From positions 124,001-188,000 of the forward strand of contig NZ_JAPZDS010000003.1 of NCBI RefSeq assembly GCF_029813115.1: DNA of 64,000 nucleotides, read 5' to 3'. A program made the translations under genes and the position numbers. This DNA is from Aureimonas sp. SK2. Lineage in GTDB: Bacteria; Pseudomonadota; Alphaproteobacteria; Rhizobiales; Rhizobiaceae. The notes beneath the pieces are model-generated. The model saw nothing but the letters and a program-made list of their open reading frames with translations. It did no database searches and had not been told where the DNA came from. Below are positions 1 through 8,647 of the stretch, piece by piece; positions within the stretch are counted from its first letter, which is position 1; each line of letters opens with the position of its first letter.

Positions 1-74
1 AGGCGCGAGACGTCGCGCATCGTCGGCTTGGTCTGGACATCTGCGGATGGGCCTGCCTTCCTCTGTCGAGCCAT
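1..74 (-). CDS. LacI-family transcriptional regulator, N-terminus only (cut by window edge)
   Basis: From the ATG at 72-74 the minus strand encodes a basic start followed by P-T-M-R-D-V-S-R-L. This matches the first helix of the LacI-family helix-turn-helix (usual form T-I-x-D-V-A-x-L-A). Only 24 codons lie inside the window, so the ligand-binding domain cannot be seen. It begins 40 bases after the stop of the EthD-like gene, so it is probably the last gene of that transcript. LacI-type palindromes at 628-641 and 5828-5841 are its likely operators, which would make it the local sugar repressor. The family call rests on one short motif plus these operators. Confidence 0.6.
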   Translation of the reverse strand, partial: MARQRKAGPSADVQTKPTMRDVSR

Positions 75-114
75 CACTCGGGTCTTTCAACTGGAATCGA
101 ATCGACTGCGGATT

Positions 115-441
115 TTACGCGAGGCGGCGGTAGACGACGTGCCGAAGCGTTCCATCGAATAGGGTCATGAGCCGTGCCATGATCGGCGCGCCTCGTGCGC
201 GGACCGGGGAGGCCTCCGCCTCCGTCACGGCTTCGAGCGAGGGGTAATCGATCTCCTGCACCAGAACGAGCGCGGGGGCCCCTTCCTCCCGGCGTTCCAT
301 GCGCAGAACACGCATGTCGAGCGCGTTCGGCATCGCCTGCCAGACGGGCATGAGCTCGGCCATGACGAGATCGAAGAATGCCTCCTCGCAGCCTGGACGG
401 ATCGACCCTTCGAACAGCGCGCTCCGCGTATGGATCGCCAT
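115..441 (-). CDS. EthD-like dimeric alpha/beta-barrel protein (copy 2)
   Basis: A 108-residue cytoplasmic protein starting M-A-I-H-T-R; a longer GTG start at 471 is possible but less likely. It aligns along its length with the protein at 1603-1941: F-x-G-x-x-x-P-G near the start, L-x-P-x-W in the middle, then V-R-V-L-R, a D/L-Y-P-S strand and a closing F-x-G-x-x-x-H-V-V. The size and pattern fit EthD or antibiotic-monooxygenase-type ferredoxin-like barrels, which usually dimerise. No catalytic residue can be assigned. It has its own promoter region with a LacI-type operator and precedes the repressor gene. Confidence 0.6.
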   Translation of the reverse strand: MAIHTRSALFEGSIRPGCEEAFFDLVMAELMPVWQAMPNALDMRVLRMERREEGAPALVLVQEIDYPSLEAVTEAEASPVRARGAPIMARLMTLFDGTLRHVVYRRLA

Positions 442-627
442 GTCAGATCCGAGCGCTTGCTGCGGCGCCACGTCTTATGCCGCCAGAAGTGCTGAAGCGC
501 CGCGCCAATCCGCTTCCAAACACGCCGGTAGACATGACGTACTTCCAAGGGGAAAGGGGCGCGCGCGCGGCTGGAACTGCGCGTACCGACATGATCTACC
601 CCCTCGACAAATCCTGAATGCGTATTC

Positions 628-641
628 TGTTATCGGTATCA
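628..641 (-). promoter_or_regulatory. LacI-type operator upstream of the EthD-like/LacI genes
   Basis: The imperfect palindrome TGTTATCGGTATCA has half-sites of form TGWTAYC around a central CG. It shares its left half exactly with the operator at 5828-5841. On the minus strand it overlaps a possible -10 (TAACAG), 17 bases from a weak -35-like TTCGCG. It lies in the 239-base gap between the lactonase stop and the EthD-like start, which suggests autoregulation of the repressor transcript. Confidence 0.5.
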
Positions 642-680
642 CATCGATCCGCGAATGAGAAACGCCCGATCACTATCATT

Positions 681-1595
681 TCATTCCCGCCAGCCGCCCC
701 CATGGGCGTTGACGTAGATCGCATAAAGGGACGTCTGGGCGGTGATGTAGAGGCGATTGCGCTTCGGTCCGCCAAAGCAGAGATTGGAAACCATTTCCTC
801 CACCGGGATGGATCCGATATGCGTTCCATCGGGCGCGTAGACGCAAACGGCATCGGCATTGGAAGCCCAAATGTTGCCATTCGCGTCCGAACGAAACCCG
901 TCGAAGAAGCCGTTCGGAGACTTCGCGAAAACCTGCCCCTTTCCGACGATGCGGCCGTCTTGCAGCGGATAGGACCTTATCACCGGCTCGCAGGACGCGT
1001 CATGCGTGCGACCGGTCTCGGAAACGTAGAGAATCGACTCGTCCGGCGAGAAGCACAGGCCGTTGGGCTTCAGCATGTCGGTCACCGCCGCCGTCAGCTC
1101 GCCCGATACGGGATCGAGCCGATAGACGTTCGAGGCACCGATCTCGGAAGGCGCACGGTGACCTTCGTAGTGGCTGTCGATCCCATATGTCGGATCAGAG
1201 AACCAGACCGTGCCGTCGCGCTTGACGACGACGTCATTCGGCGAGTTCAGGCGCTTGCCTTCCCAATGCGACACGAGGCTGCGCCAGACCCCGTCGTGGT
1301 CGAGACGCGAAACGCTTCGCCCGCCATGCTCGCAGGCGACGACGCGGCCCTGCGCATCCAGGGTATGGCCGTTGTGGTAGCCGCAAGGGCCTTCGAAGAC
1401 CGAGACCGAGCCGTCGCATTCGTCGAAGCGCATCAGCCGGTCGTTCGGGATATCCGACCAGAGCACGGACTTGGCTGCCGGCACATGCACCGGCCCTTCC
1501 ACCCAGCGCCCGCCCGTCCAGAGCTTCTCCAGTTTGGCATGGCCGATGATGAGGGAGCGGAACCGGTCGTCATGGACGATGTATGTCTCGGTCAT
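681..1595 (-). CDS. SMP-30/gluconolactonase/LRE-family lactonase
   Basis: A 304-residue six-bladed beta-propeller of the SMP-30 family, which uses one divalent metal to open sugar lactones. Likely metal and substrate ligands are Glu33 (W-V-E-G-P), Asn120 (N-S-P-N-D), Asn178 (K-P-N-G-L) and Asp232 (F-D-G-F), spaced as in known members. There is no signal peptide, so it acts in the cytoplasm. It starts 7 bases after the upstream EthD-like gene, in the same operon as a sugar ABC importer. This suggests that the imported sugar is oxidised to a lactone and then hydrolysed here, but the sugar is not identifiable. No sugar dehydrogenase lies in the window. Confidence 0.85.
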   Translation of the reverse strand: MTETYIVHDDRFRSLIIGHAKLEKLWTGGRWVEGPVHVPAAKSVLWSDIPNDRLMRFDECDGSVSVFEGPCGYHNGHTLDAQGRVVACEHGGRSVSRLDHDGVWRSLVSHWEGKRLNSPNDVVVKRDGTVWFSDPTYGIDSHYEGHRAPSEIGASNVYRLDPVSGELTAAVTDMLKPNGLCFSPDESILYVSETGRTHDASCEPVIRSYPLQDGRIVGKGQVFAKSPNGFFDGFRSDANGNIWASNADAVCVYAPDGTHIGSIPVEEMVSNLCFGGPKRNRLYITAQTSLYAIYVNAHGGGWRE

Positions 1596-1602
1596 GTCGC
1601 TC

Positions 1603-1941
1603 TCAGTCCGTGGGCAGGGCGTAGTCGTCGGCGCGGAAAACGGTGTGGAAGATGTCGCCCTCGTAGAATTCCAGAAGCCCTTTGGTCACCTCTCGCGACT
1701 CGTAGCGCACGTCGGAGGCAAGCGCCGTCTCGATCGCCTCGCGGGAGGGGTAGAGGACCTGCAGAACCATCTCGAAACGCGGGTCCGGAACGTCCGCTTC
1801 CTCCTGCCGGAGGACCCGCACTTCCTCGATGCCGGGAAACCGCGTCCAGAGCGGCACGAGCTTCTCGCGGACATAGCTGGTGAATTCGGCTTCGAAGCCG
1901 GGCTTGGCGCGGCCGCGGAAGAAAGCGCAGCGGATGAACAT
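1603..1941 (-). CDS. EthD-like dimeric alpha/beta-barrel protein (copy 1)
   Basis: A 112-residue protein related to the one at 115-441 and lying on the other side of the lactonase. Shared features are an opening R-x-x-F-F/L strand, K/R-P-G-x-E/C-x-x-F, L-x-P-x-W, V-R-V-L-R-x-E and Y-P-S-x-E-A. It is predicted to be a soluble ferredoxin-like barrel. Members of this superfamily include monooxygenases, mutarotases and proteins of unknown role; none of these can be chosen from sequence. Its place between the sugar-binding protein and the lactonase argues for a step on the same sugar or lactone. Confidence 0.6.
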   Translation of the reverse strand: MFIRCAFFRGRAKPGFEAEFTSYVREKLVPLWTRFPGIEEVRVLRQEEADVPDPRFEMVLQVLYPSREAIETALASDVRYESREVTKGLLEFYEGDIFHTVFRADDYALPTD

Positions 1942-2066
1942 GGGAAGATCCGATCGGTGGGATTCAGGAGGCCGGTGCGGTCAAGGCGCAAGGGCGGGGC
2001 GATTTGGAACCAGGGACAAGCGCCCGCGGCAGCGGCCTGCGGGCGATCGTCCTGTGCGCGTCGCGG

Positions 2067-3167
2067 CTATTTCACGCCCCAGATCGTCTTGTAGGCTTCA
2101 CGGTATCCGTTCTCAGGATCGAAAGCGTTCTTCGGGCCACCGTCGAACTCGACATTCTCCTTGGTGACGACGTGAAGCGGCGAGACATACCTCGACCATT
2201 TCTCGCCAGCGAAAGCGCGGTTCAACTCGTCCACGAGCTGCCAGCCTTGGAGCTGCAGGGGTTCGGCGACGGTGACCGCCTGATACTGTCCCGACCGAAT
2301 GCGTTGGTAAGCCGATTCCGAGCCGTCGCCCGCCGCGACATTGACGGGCCTGCCGTCGCCGGCGATCCCCGCCGCGCTGAGCGAGGGGCCCATGAAGTCG
2401 AAGTAGAGGTCGTTGATGGCGAGCGAGTGCGTCCAGGCGTCGCCATGACGCTGTAGGAGCGACGTGGTGAGCTGAGGCATACGGGTGGAAGTCTCCGCGA
2501 TCGGCGTATCGACATACTCGACCACGCTACCGCCAAGCTTCTCGATCTCGGCCTTCATAGCGTCCGCCTTGGCGATGGCGACGGCGTAGGTCGAGTCCGT
2601 GAAGATCACGACGCCCGGCTTGCCCTCCGCGTCGACGAAAGCCCAATCCGCGGCGGCTTTGGCCACCTGCATCGGGTCGGTCGTCACGTTGGCGAAGACG
2701 CCAGCGGACTCCACCGGTCCGACTTCCGGCGCGGTGTGCCAAGCGACGATGGGAATTTTTGCGTTCTTTGCCTGTTCCAGACCCGCCTGCTGCTCCACCG
2801 CGTCGAAGCCGGCGACAACGATGCCATCGGGATTGAGCGCGATACCCTGGCCGACTGCGGCGGTACGGCCGGAGATCGATCCTGCGCCGTCGATCGTGCG
2901 CACCGTCCAGCCGGCGGCCTTGGCCGCCTCCTCGATGCCCGAGACGACGCCGAGGATTCCACCGTTCTTCATGTCGCCGGCCAACACCACGATCGTCTTG
3001 TCTGCGGCGATCTTCGGACCGGTGGTCGGTCCGTCCCAGGTCGTGACCTTCGACGCATACTTGTCGACCGTCGCCTTGGCATCGGCCATCGCGTCGGCCC
3101 TGGCGCCGGGTGCTGCCGCGATGATGAGGGCACCGCCGAGGAGCAGCGCGGAAAGTAGCGTCTTCAT
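2067..3167 (-). CDS. Sugar ABC transporter periplasmic substrate-binding protein
   Basis: A 366-residue binding protein of the RbsB-like (type I periplasmic) class. The ATG at 3167 is chosen because GGAGGAA lies just upstream and a signal peptide follows (basic M-K-T, hydrophobic stretch to about residue 20, A-R-A-D-A cleavage region). The body shows V-V-L-A-G-D, I-V-A-G-F-D-A-V and I-P-I-V-A-W strands typical of sugar-binding lobes. It is the third gene of the leftward importer operon after the ATPase and permease. The substrate cannot be named; the neighbouring lactonase suggests an aldose or a lactone. Confidence 0.85.
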   Translation of the reverse strand: MKTLLSALLLGGALIIAAAPGARADAMADAKATVDKYASKVTTWDGPTTGPKIAADKTIVVLAGDMKNGGILGVVSGIEEAAKAAGWTVRTIDGAGSISGRTAAVGQGIALNPDGIVVAGFDAVEQQAGLEQAKNAKIPIVAWHTAPEVGPVESAGVFANVTTDPMQVAKAAADWAFVDAEGKPGVVIFTDSTYAVAIAKADAMKAEIEKLGGSVVEYVDTPIAETSTRMPQLTTSLLQRHGDAWTHSLAINDLYFDFMGPSLSAAGIAGDGRPVNVAAGDGSESAYQRIRSGQYQAVTVAEPLQLQGWQLVDELNRAFAGEKWSRYVSPLHVVTKENVEFDGGPKNAFDPENGYREAYKTIWGVK

Positions 3168-3228
3168 GGTGGGTTCCTCCCAGAGTGTCAGGACCGCCCG
3201 CGTGGTTCCTCCCGGCGGGCGCATTGGG

Positions 3229-4245
3229 TTACGTCGTGCCGCGGCGGCGCTGGGCGTAGGCAGCGATGCCGATGGCGACAAGCAGCGTCATGCCGTTGAA
3301 GAGGGGCTCGACATAGAAGGAGCCGCCGAACTGCTGGATGCCGGAGATGCCGACGGCGAGAACGATCACGCCGATCACCGTGCCCCAGACATTGACCCGT
3401 CCGGGCTTGATGGTGGTCGAGCCGAGAAATGCGCCGACCAGGGCGGGAAGAAGATATTCGAGGCCGACACTCGCCTGACCAATCCGAAGCTTGGACGCGA
3501 GAAGCACACCGGTCAGTGCAGTCAGGAGGCCGGACACGACGAACGTCGCCATGGTGAAGCGGCGCACGAGAATGCCGTTGAGAGCCGCAGCTTTTGGGTT
3601 CGCGCCGATGGCATAGAGATAGCGGCCGACGGGCGTGTATTCGAGGACAAGCCACAGGAAAACGGCGAGACCGAGCACGTAGAAGCCCCCGATCGGAAGT
3701 CCGAAGACCATCGTCCCATTGAGCGACAGGAACCCGTCGGGCAATGGCGCCACGACCTGTCGTCCGCCCGTGTACCAGAGTGCGAGCGCGTAGAGCACCG
3801 TTCCCATGCCGAGCGTCGCAATGAAGCTGTCGATCTGCGCGACCTCCACCAGCAGGCCGTTCAGGAACCCGACGAGGGCGCCAAGGACAAGCACGATCAG
3901 CACCGCGACCGGCCAGGGAATGCCGAAGGCCGTCTGCAGGGAGATGGCCAGGATATGCCAGAGGACGATGCCGTAGCCGACGGTCAGATCGATCTTGCCG
4001 GCCGTCATCGGGATCATCGCCGCAAGCGCCAACAGCGCGATGATCGACTTGTCCGAAACGATGGAGCGCAGGTTCAGGAGCGTCGGGAAGGTACGTGGCA
4101 GAAGGACGGCAAAGAGGAGGATCAACGCCAGCGTCAGGATCGGCAGACCATAGACCGGCAGGAGGCGGAGGGTTGCCTGACCCGGTGAGAGACCACGCAG
4201 CTCGGCGCGCGTCGGCTCCAGCGCATTGGACTTGATGGAGTTCAT
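3229..4245 (-). CDS. Sugar ABC transporter permease (RbsC/BPD_transp_2 family)
   Basis: A 338-residue integral membrane protein with about eight to ten hydrophobic segments from residue 31 to 330. It carries the family region with M-T-A-G-K-I-D-L-T-V-G near residue 80 (usually G-G-x-D-L-S-V-G) and A-I-G-A-N-P-K-A-A in the cytoplasmic loop that contacts the ATPase. It would form the inner-membrane channel of the importer with the ATPase at 4295-5800 and the binding protein at 2067-3167. The 49-base gap to the ATPase gene and shared direction indicate one operon. Confidence 0.87.
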   Translation of the reverse strand: MNSIKSNALEPTRAELRGLSPGQATLRLLPVYGLPILTLALILLFAVLLPRTFPTLLNLRSIVSDKSIIALLALAAMIPMTAGKIDLTVGYGIVLWHILAISLQTAFGIPWPVAVLIVLVLGALVGFLNGLLVEVAQIDSFIATLGMGTVLYALALWYTGGRQVVAPLPDGFLSLNGTMVFGLPIGGFYVLGLAVFLWLVLEYTPVGRYLYAIGANPKAAALNGILVRRFTMATFVVSGLLTALTGVLLASKLRIGQASVGLEYLLPALVGAFLGSTTIKPGRVNVWGTVIGVIVLAVGISGIQQFGGSFYVEPLFNGMTLLVAIGIAAYAQRRRGTT

Positions 4246-4294
4246 GGCATGGATCTCCCGAGCTCGCTGGAGCGGCGGCCTTGCGGTGAGGACG

Positions 4295-5800
4295 TTAGGC
4301 GGCTTCCGAGGCGCTGGCTGCGGCGATGACGCGCTCGGTCGTGACCATCGGCCCGTCGAGTTCCGCTATGACGACGCCGCGATTGAAGACGAGGGCGCGG
4401 TGGCACAGCATGGCCACCTCTTCGAAGTCCGTTGAGACGACGAGCACGGCGAGACCGTCGGCCACGGCCGCTTCGACCAGCCGATAGATCTCGGCCTTTG
4501 CTCCGACATCGACACCTGCCGTCGGGTCTTCGAGGATCAGCAACCGACGTCCCGTTTCCAGCCAGCGGCCGACGATGACCTTCTGCTGATTGCCGCCAGA
4601 CAGAGCCTCGATCGCAAGGTCCGGGTCGTTGGGCCGTAGACCGATACGGCTTCCAAGTGTTCGCGCTGCTTTGCGCTCGCTTGCCGGCGTGCGGAACGAC
4701 AGGAGCTTGCGGCCGAAGGCGCCCGGGTTGAGAAAGGCGTTCTCCCGCACCGAGAGGGCAGCGGCGACGGATTCTTCCGCGCGGTCTCGCGCGACGAGGC
4801 CGATACCGCTCCGGAGCGCCGCCCGCATGGAAGAAAGGTCGGGCGCGGCGCCGTCGATCGTGACCGAGCCCGAATGCACCCGCGCCCCGAAGAGCGCCCG
4901 TCCGATGGCCTCCTGGCCCGCGCCGCGAAGTCCGACGAGACCAAGTATTTCGCCCTGACTAATGTCGAAGTCGACCGGCCCTGCCCCCGACGTCACGAGC
5001 CCGCGCACGGAAATGCGAGCCGCGCTCCGGGTCGCCGCAGGCGCCTTCTCGTAGAGTTTGAGGGCGCCCGTGCCGACGATCTGGGCGATCAGGTCGGCAG
5101 GCGACAGGTCAGCTACGCGCCCCTCCCCGGCCAGCGATCCATCTCGCAACACGACGGCGCGATCGGCGACGCGAAAGATCTCGTCAAGTCGATGCGAAAC
5201 GTAGATGACCCCGACGCCATTGCGCGCGAGCCGGCGCACCGCCGCCATCAGCTTCTCCACCTCGTCGGCGGGAAGGCTCGCGGTCGGCTCGTCCAGAACC
5301 AGGAACTCGCAGTCGGTGGCGAGCGCACGTGCGATGGCCACCAGGGATTTTTCGGTTCGCGATAGAGATGCGATGCGGCTGTCGGGATCGAAGTCGCATC
5401 CAAGACGCGCCACCGCGTCGACCGCCTGGGCTCTTACCCGTCTCCAGTCCACGAGGCCGCGCTTGGCCCCGCCCCGCCGAGGGTAGCCGTTCCCCATGGC
5501 GACGTTCTCCGCGATCGTCATCCATTCGATCAGGCCGAGATCCTGATGAACGAAGGCGACCTTGCGCCCGCCACCTGCCGTCCCCTTGTTCTGGTGGGCG
5601 TAGGGAACGCCATCGATCGTCACCTGCCCGGCATCGGCCTTGTGGATGCCGCCCAAGATCTTGATGATCGTGGACTTGCCCGCACCGTTCTCGCCAAGCA
5701 AGGCCACGACCTCTCCTGAACGGACGGAAAAGCTGACGCCCTTCAGCGCTTGCGTGCCCCCGAAGCGCTTCGCCACGCCTTCGAACAGCAGCTCCCCCAT
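4295..5800 (-). CDS. Sugar ABC transporter ATP-binding protein, two fused ATPase domains (RbsA/MglA class)
   Basis: A 501-residue protein with two ABC domains in tandem, the standard form for ribose and galactose-type importers. The first has a full Walker A (G-E-N-G-A-G-K-S-T, residues 37-45) and an L-V-L-D-E-P-T Walker B, but its signature is degenerate (L-S-R-T-E-K-S). The second has a degenerate Walker A (G-L-R-G-A-G-Q-E) with an intact L-S-G-G-N-Q-Q-K signature, as usual in this class. It is the first gene of the leftward operon and is preceded by a promoter with an embedded LacI-type operator. Confidence 0.9.
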   Translation of the reverse strand: MGELLFEGVAKRFGGTQALKGVSFSVRSGEVVALLGENGAGKSTIIKILGGIHKADAGQVTIDGVPYAHQNKGTAGGGRKVAFVHQDLGLIEWMTIAENVAMGNGYPRRGGAKRGLVDWRRVRAQAVDAVARLGCDFDPDSRIASLSRTEKSLVAIARALATDCEFLVLDEPTASLPADEVEKLMAAVRRLARNGVGVIYVSHRLDEIFRVADRAVVLRDGSLAGEGRVADLSPADLIAQIVGTGALKLYEKAPAATRSAARISVRGLVTSGAGPVDFDISQGEILGLVGLRGAGQEAIGRALFGARVHSGSVTIDGAAPDLSSMRAALRSGIGLVARDRAEESVAAALSVRENAFLNPGAFGRKLLSFRTPASERKAARTLGSRIGLRPNDPDLAIEALSGGNQQKVIVGRWLETGRRLLILEDPTAGVDVGAKAEIYRLVEAAVADGLAVLVVSTDFEEVAMLCHRALVFNRGVVIAELDGPMVTTERVIAAASASEAA

Positions 5801-5826
5801 GACAACCTCCCAATCATCATGGCTTG

Positions 5827-5854
5827 ATGTTATCGATAACTACTTAGCTGTCAA
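5827..5854 (-). promoter_or_regulatory. Promoter of the sugar importer operon with embedded LacI-type operator
   Basis: On the minus strand a perfect -35 TTGACA (5849-5854) is followed after 16 bases by a -10-like TAACAT (5827-5832), 27 bases before the ATPase start. The 12-base perfect palindrome GTTATCGATAAC (5829-5840; extended 14-mer 5828-5841) occupies the spacer and the -10. A bound repressor would therefore block RNA polymerase. The site resembles the one at 628-641, and a LacI-family gene lies at the end of the cluster. Confidence 0.7.
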
Positions 5855-5884
5855 TCGGGCGTAATCGCTTTTGGTGTCGTAATT

Positions 5885-6080
5885 CTAGGTAGCGTCGAAA
5901 AGGCGAAGTGTTCTCGCGCCAAAGCCGCCTAGCCCAAACCGGAGGATGTCGGTTGCGCGCTCAGGGCCTATCGGCGGCTCGAACAACAGCGAAAGCTGCG
6001 ACGGCTCGACCTTGAGCCCCAAACGGAACCGCCGCTCGCTCCGGCATGGAACAAGCGGCGGCCAAATCCGTGCGGACGGT
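5885..6080 (-). other. Unassigned spacer with an unrecognised open frame, possible gene remnant
   Basis: Between the importer promoter and the dehydrogenase gene there are about 230 bases without a recognised gene. One minus-strand frame stays open for about 65 codons after a TGA near 6081 and ends at the TAG at 5885-5887. It reads plausibly (a stretch like L-K-V-E-P-S-Q-L, later R-F-G-L-G-G-F-G) but has no ATG or GTG start and no clear ribosome site. It may be the 3' remnant of a lost gene or chance. Confidence 0.2.
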
Positions 6081-6085
6081 CAGCG

Positions 6086-8647
6086 TCAGCTGCGCGGCTT
6101 CGCGTTCTCGGGGTCGTAAAGCGGCTTGTAGCCGACGGCCGCGATCTCGGCGGGGAACGTGTCGCCGAAATATTCGAGGTTCACCTTGCGGCCGACCTCG
6201 CAGTGGCTCTTCGGAATGTAGGCCAGTGCGATGTTCTTGCCGATCGTCGGACCGAAGGCGACCGACGTGGTGAAGGAGCGGCGGCCGAGTTCGTCCACCA
6301 GGGTCTCGCCCGTCGCGGGATCGATCACCGGCATGGTGCCGACGGGATAGCGCGCGACGCCCTTCGCATCCTTGTTGTCGGTCATCACCAAGGTGCAGAG
6401 CATGGCCGGCTGGTGGTCGCGCGCCTTGTACTCCAGATGCTTGGCCTTGCCGCGGAAGTCCGCCTCCTTGACCTTCGGGCGAGCCAGGTCCGCCTCCAGG
6501 AGGTTGTATTCCGTCAGGAGGTCGGCGTTCTGGAGCCGCAGGCTCTTCTCCATGCGACGCGTGTTGGCATAGGTCTCGACGCCGACGGCGATGACGCCGG
6601 TCGAGCGCAGCGCGTCCCACACGGCGAGGCCGTCCTCGTAGGCCATGTGCAGTTCCCAGCCCTGCTCACCGACATAGGAGATGCGGAAAGCGGCGACCGA
6701 CTTGCCGGCGATCGTCAGGGGCTTGATCGCGGCGAAGGGAAAGTTCTCCGGCGCGAGCACGGACGGGTCGTCCAGGAGCTTGCCGAGATTCTCGCGCGCG
6801 TTCGGTCCCCAGATGCCGATCGTGATGTACTTCTCGGTGACATCGGTGATCGTCACGTCGAGGCCGCGGTCCTGCGCCGTGCGGCGCATGTAGTGGAAGT
6901 CGCGCGGGCCGGCGTCGGCGCCGTTGATCATGCGGATGCGGTCGGCCATGCGGATGACCGTGAAGTCGGCCCGCACCATGCCCTCGTCGTCGAGGAAGTG
7001 GGTGTAGATGCCCTTTCCGATATTGGCATCGCCGCCGATCTTGGCCGCGCAAAGCCATTCCATCAGCTCGACATGGTCCGGCCCCTCGATGTCGATGATG
7101 GCGAAATGCGAGAGGTTGATGATGCCGCAGTTCTCGGTCAGCTCGAGATGCTCGGCGTTGGACACGCGCCAGAAATGGCGGTTGTCCCACTCGTTCTCGC
7201 GCACCGGAATCCGGTCGCCGTACTTCTCCAGGAGGTGCTCGTTCGCGGCGTAGCCATGGGCGCGCTCCCAGCCGCCGAGCTCCATGAAGTAGCCGCCGAG
7301 CTCCTTCTCGCGCTCGTGGAAGGGCGAGCGGCGGATGCCGCGCCCGCCGGCGAAGGGCTCACGCGGGTGGACCGGCGGGTTGTAGATCTTCTTCGCCGTC
7401 TCGGTACAGCGCTCCTCGATGAAGCCCTCTTCGAGCTGGAAGGGGCTGAAGCGCGCGAAGTCGACGCGGTTGTGGTCGATCGAGGTGCGACCGTCCGTCA
7501 TCCAGTCGGCGATCAGCTTGCCCATGCCCGGGCCGTCCTTGACCCAGATGCCGACGCAGTACCAGAGGCCGCGCACCTTCTGGCTCTCGCCCATGGACGG
7601 GCCGCCGTCGGTGGTGGTCTGAAGCAGGCCGTTGAAGGAGTGGCCCTCGTTGTAGCCGAGCTCGGCCAGGATCGGCGTCAGCTCCATGGCGCGCTCGAGC
7701 GGCTCGATCACCTGCTCCATGTCGAGGTCGCGCTGCGAAGGCGACAGGCGCGCCTCGTGCTTCTCCAGGAGTTCGCGCGGGTGGACGAGGCGCACGTTGT
7801 GCTCCTCGTAGTAGCCCCACTCGATCTGGCCGCCCTCGGCGGTCTTCGGGTCGCCCGTGTCGCGCAGGTAGGCCGAGTTGCCCTGGTCGCGCAGAAGCGG
7901 ATAGCCGATCTCCTTGCCGGTGCCGGCGAACTCCGTATAGGGGCCGAAGAAGGTGAGCGGGTGGTCCACCGGCATGACGGGAAGGTCCTCGCCCGCCATC
8001 TCGGCGATGAGGCGGCCCCAAAGTCCCGCGCAGACCACGACATGGTCGGCCATGATCGTGCCGCGGTCGGTCACGACGCCCTTGATCCGCCCGTCCTCGA
8101 TGACGAGCGACTTGGCGGAGGTGTTGGCGAAGGCCTGGAGCTTGCCGGCGTTGACCGCCCGATCCACCAGCTTGCCGGCCACCGTCTGGGAGCGCGGAAT
8201 GACGAGACCGGCGTCCGGATCCCAGAGGCCGCCCTGGACCATGCTCTCCTCGATCAGCGGCATCTTGGCCTTGATCTCGGCGGGCTCGATCAGACGGGCG
8301 CGCGTGCCGAAGGCCTTGGCCGATGCGACCTTGCGCTTGATCTCGTCCATGCGCTCAACGTCGCCGACGCGGGCCACTTCGAGGCCGCCGACGCGGGCGT
8401 AGTGACCCATCTTCTCGAAGAAGTCGATGGAATAAAGCGTCGTCCAGCAGCTCAGGAAGTCGTGGCTGGTCGTGTAGCAGAAGTCCGACGCATGGGCGGT
8501 CGAGCCGATGTCGGTGGGAATGCCCGACTTGTCGAGGCCGACGATGTCGTCCCAGCCGCGCTCCACCAGATGATGGGCGATGGAGGCACCCACGATTCCG
8601 CCCAGACCGATGATGACGACCCGCGCCTTCTCGGGAAATGCAGCCAT
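6086..8647 (-). CDS. FAD-dependent dimethylglycine/sarcosine dehydrogenase-like protein with C-terminal folate-binding (GcvT) domain
   Basis: An 853-residue cytoplasmic enzyme of the DMGDH family. The ATG at 8645-8647 has GGAG about 9 bases upstream, so it is preferred to the TTG at 8662. Residues 9-24 hold the FAD motif (I-G-L-G-G-I-V-G). His52 in G-S-T-A-H-A-S sits where mammalian DMGDH has the FAD-linked histidine in T-W-H-A. The DAO domain is followed by an aminomethyltransferase-like half from about residue 470 with Y-V-G-E-Q-G-W-E-L. It would oxidatively demethylate dimethylglycine, give the one-carbon unit to tetrahydrofolate and pass electrons to the ETF encoded next door. Its exact substrate (dimethylglycine or sarcosine) is inferred from GbcAB nearby. 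Confidence 0.82.
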   Translation of the reverse strand: MAAFPEKARVVIIGLGGIVGASIAHHLVERGWDDIVGLDKSGIPTDIGSTAHASDFCYTTSHDFLSCWTTLYSIDFFEKMGHYARVGGLEVARVGDVERMDEIKRKVASAKAFGTRARLIEPAEIKAKMPLIEESMVQGGLWDPDAGLVIPRSQTVAGKLVDRAVNAGKLQAFANTSAKSLVIEDGRIKGVVTDRGTIMADHVVVCAGLWGRLIAEMAGEDLPVMPVDHPLTFFGPYTEFAGTGKEIGYPLLRDQGNSAYLRDTGDPKTAEGGQIEWGYYEEHNVRLVHPRELLEKHEARLSPSQRDLDMEQVIEPLERAMELTPILAELGYNEGHSFNGLLQTTTDGGPSMGESQKVRGLWYCVGIWVKDGPGMGKLIADWMTDGRTSIDHNRVDFARFSPFQLEEGFIEERCTETAKKIYNPPVHPREPFAGGRGIRRSPFHEREKELGGYFMELGGWERAHGYAANEHLLEKYGDRIPVRENEWDNRHFWRVSNAEHLELTENCGIINLSHFAIIDIEGPDHVELMEWLCAAKIGGDANIGKGIYTHFLDDEGMVRADFTVIRMADRIRMINGADAGPRDFHYMRRTAQDRGLDVTITDVTEKYITIGIWGPNARENLGKLLDDPSVLAPENFPFAAIKPLTIAGKSVAAFRISYVGEQGWELHMAYEDGLAVWDALRSTGVIAVGVETYANTRRMEKSLRLQNADLLTEYNLLEADLARPKVKEADFRGKAKHLEYKARDHQPAMLCTLVMTDNKDAKGVARYPVGTMPVIDPATGETLVDELGRRSFTTSVAFGPTIGKNIALAYIPKSHCEVGRKVNLEYFGDTFPAEIAAVGYKPLYDPENAKPRS

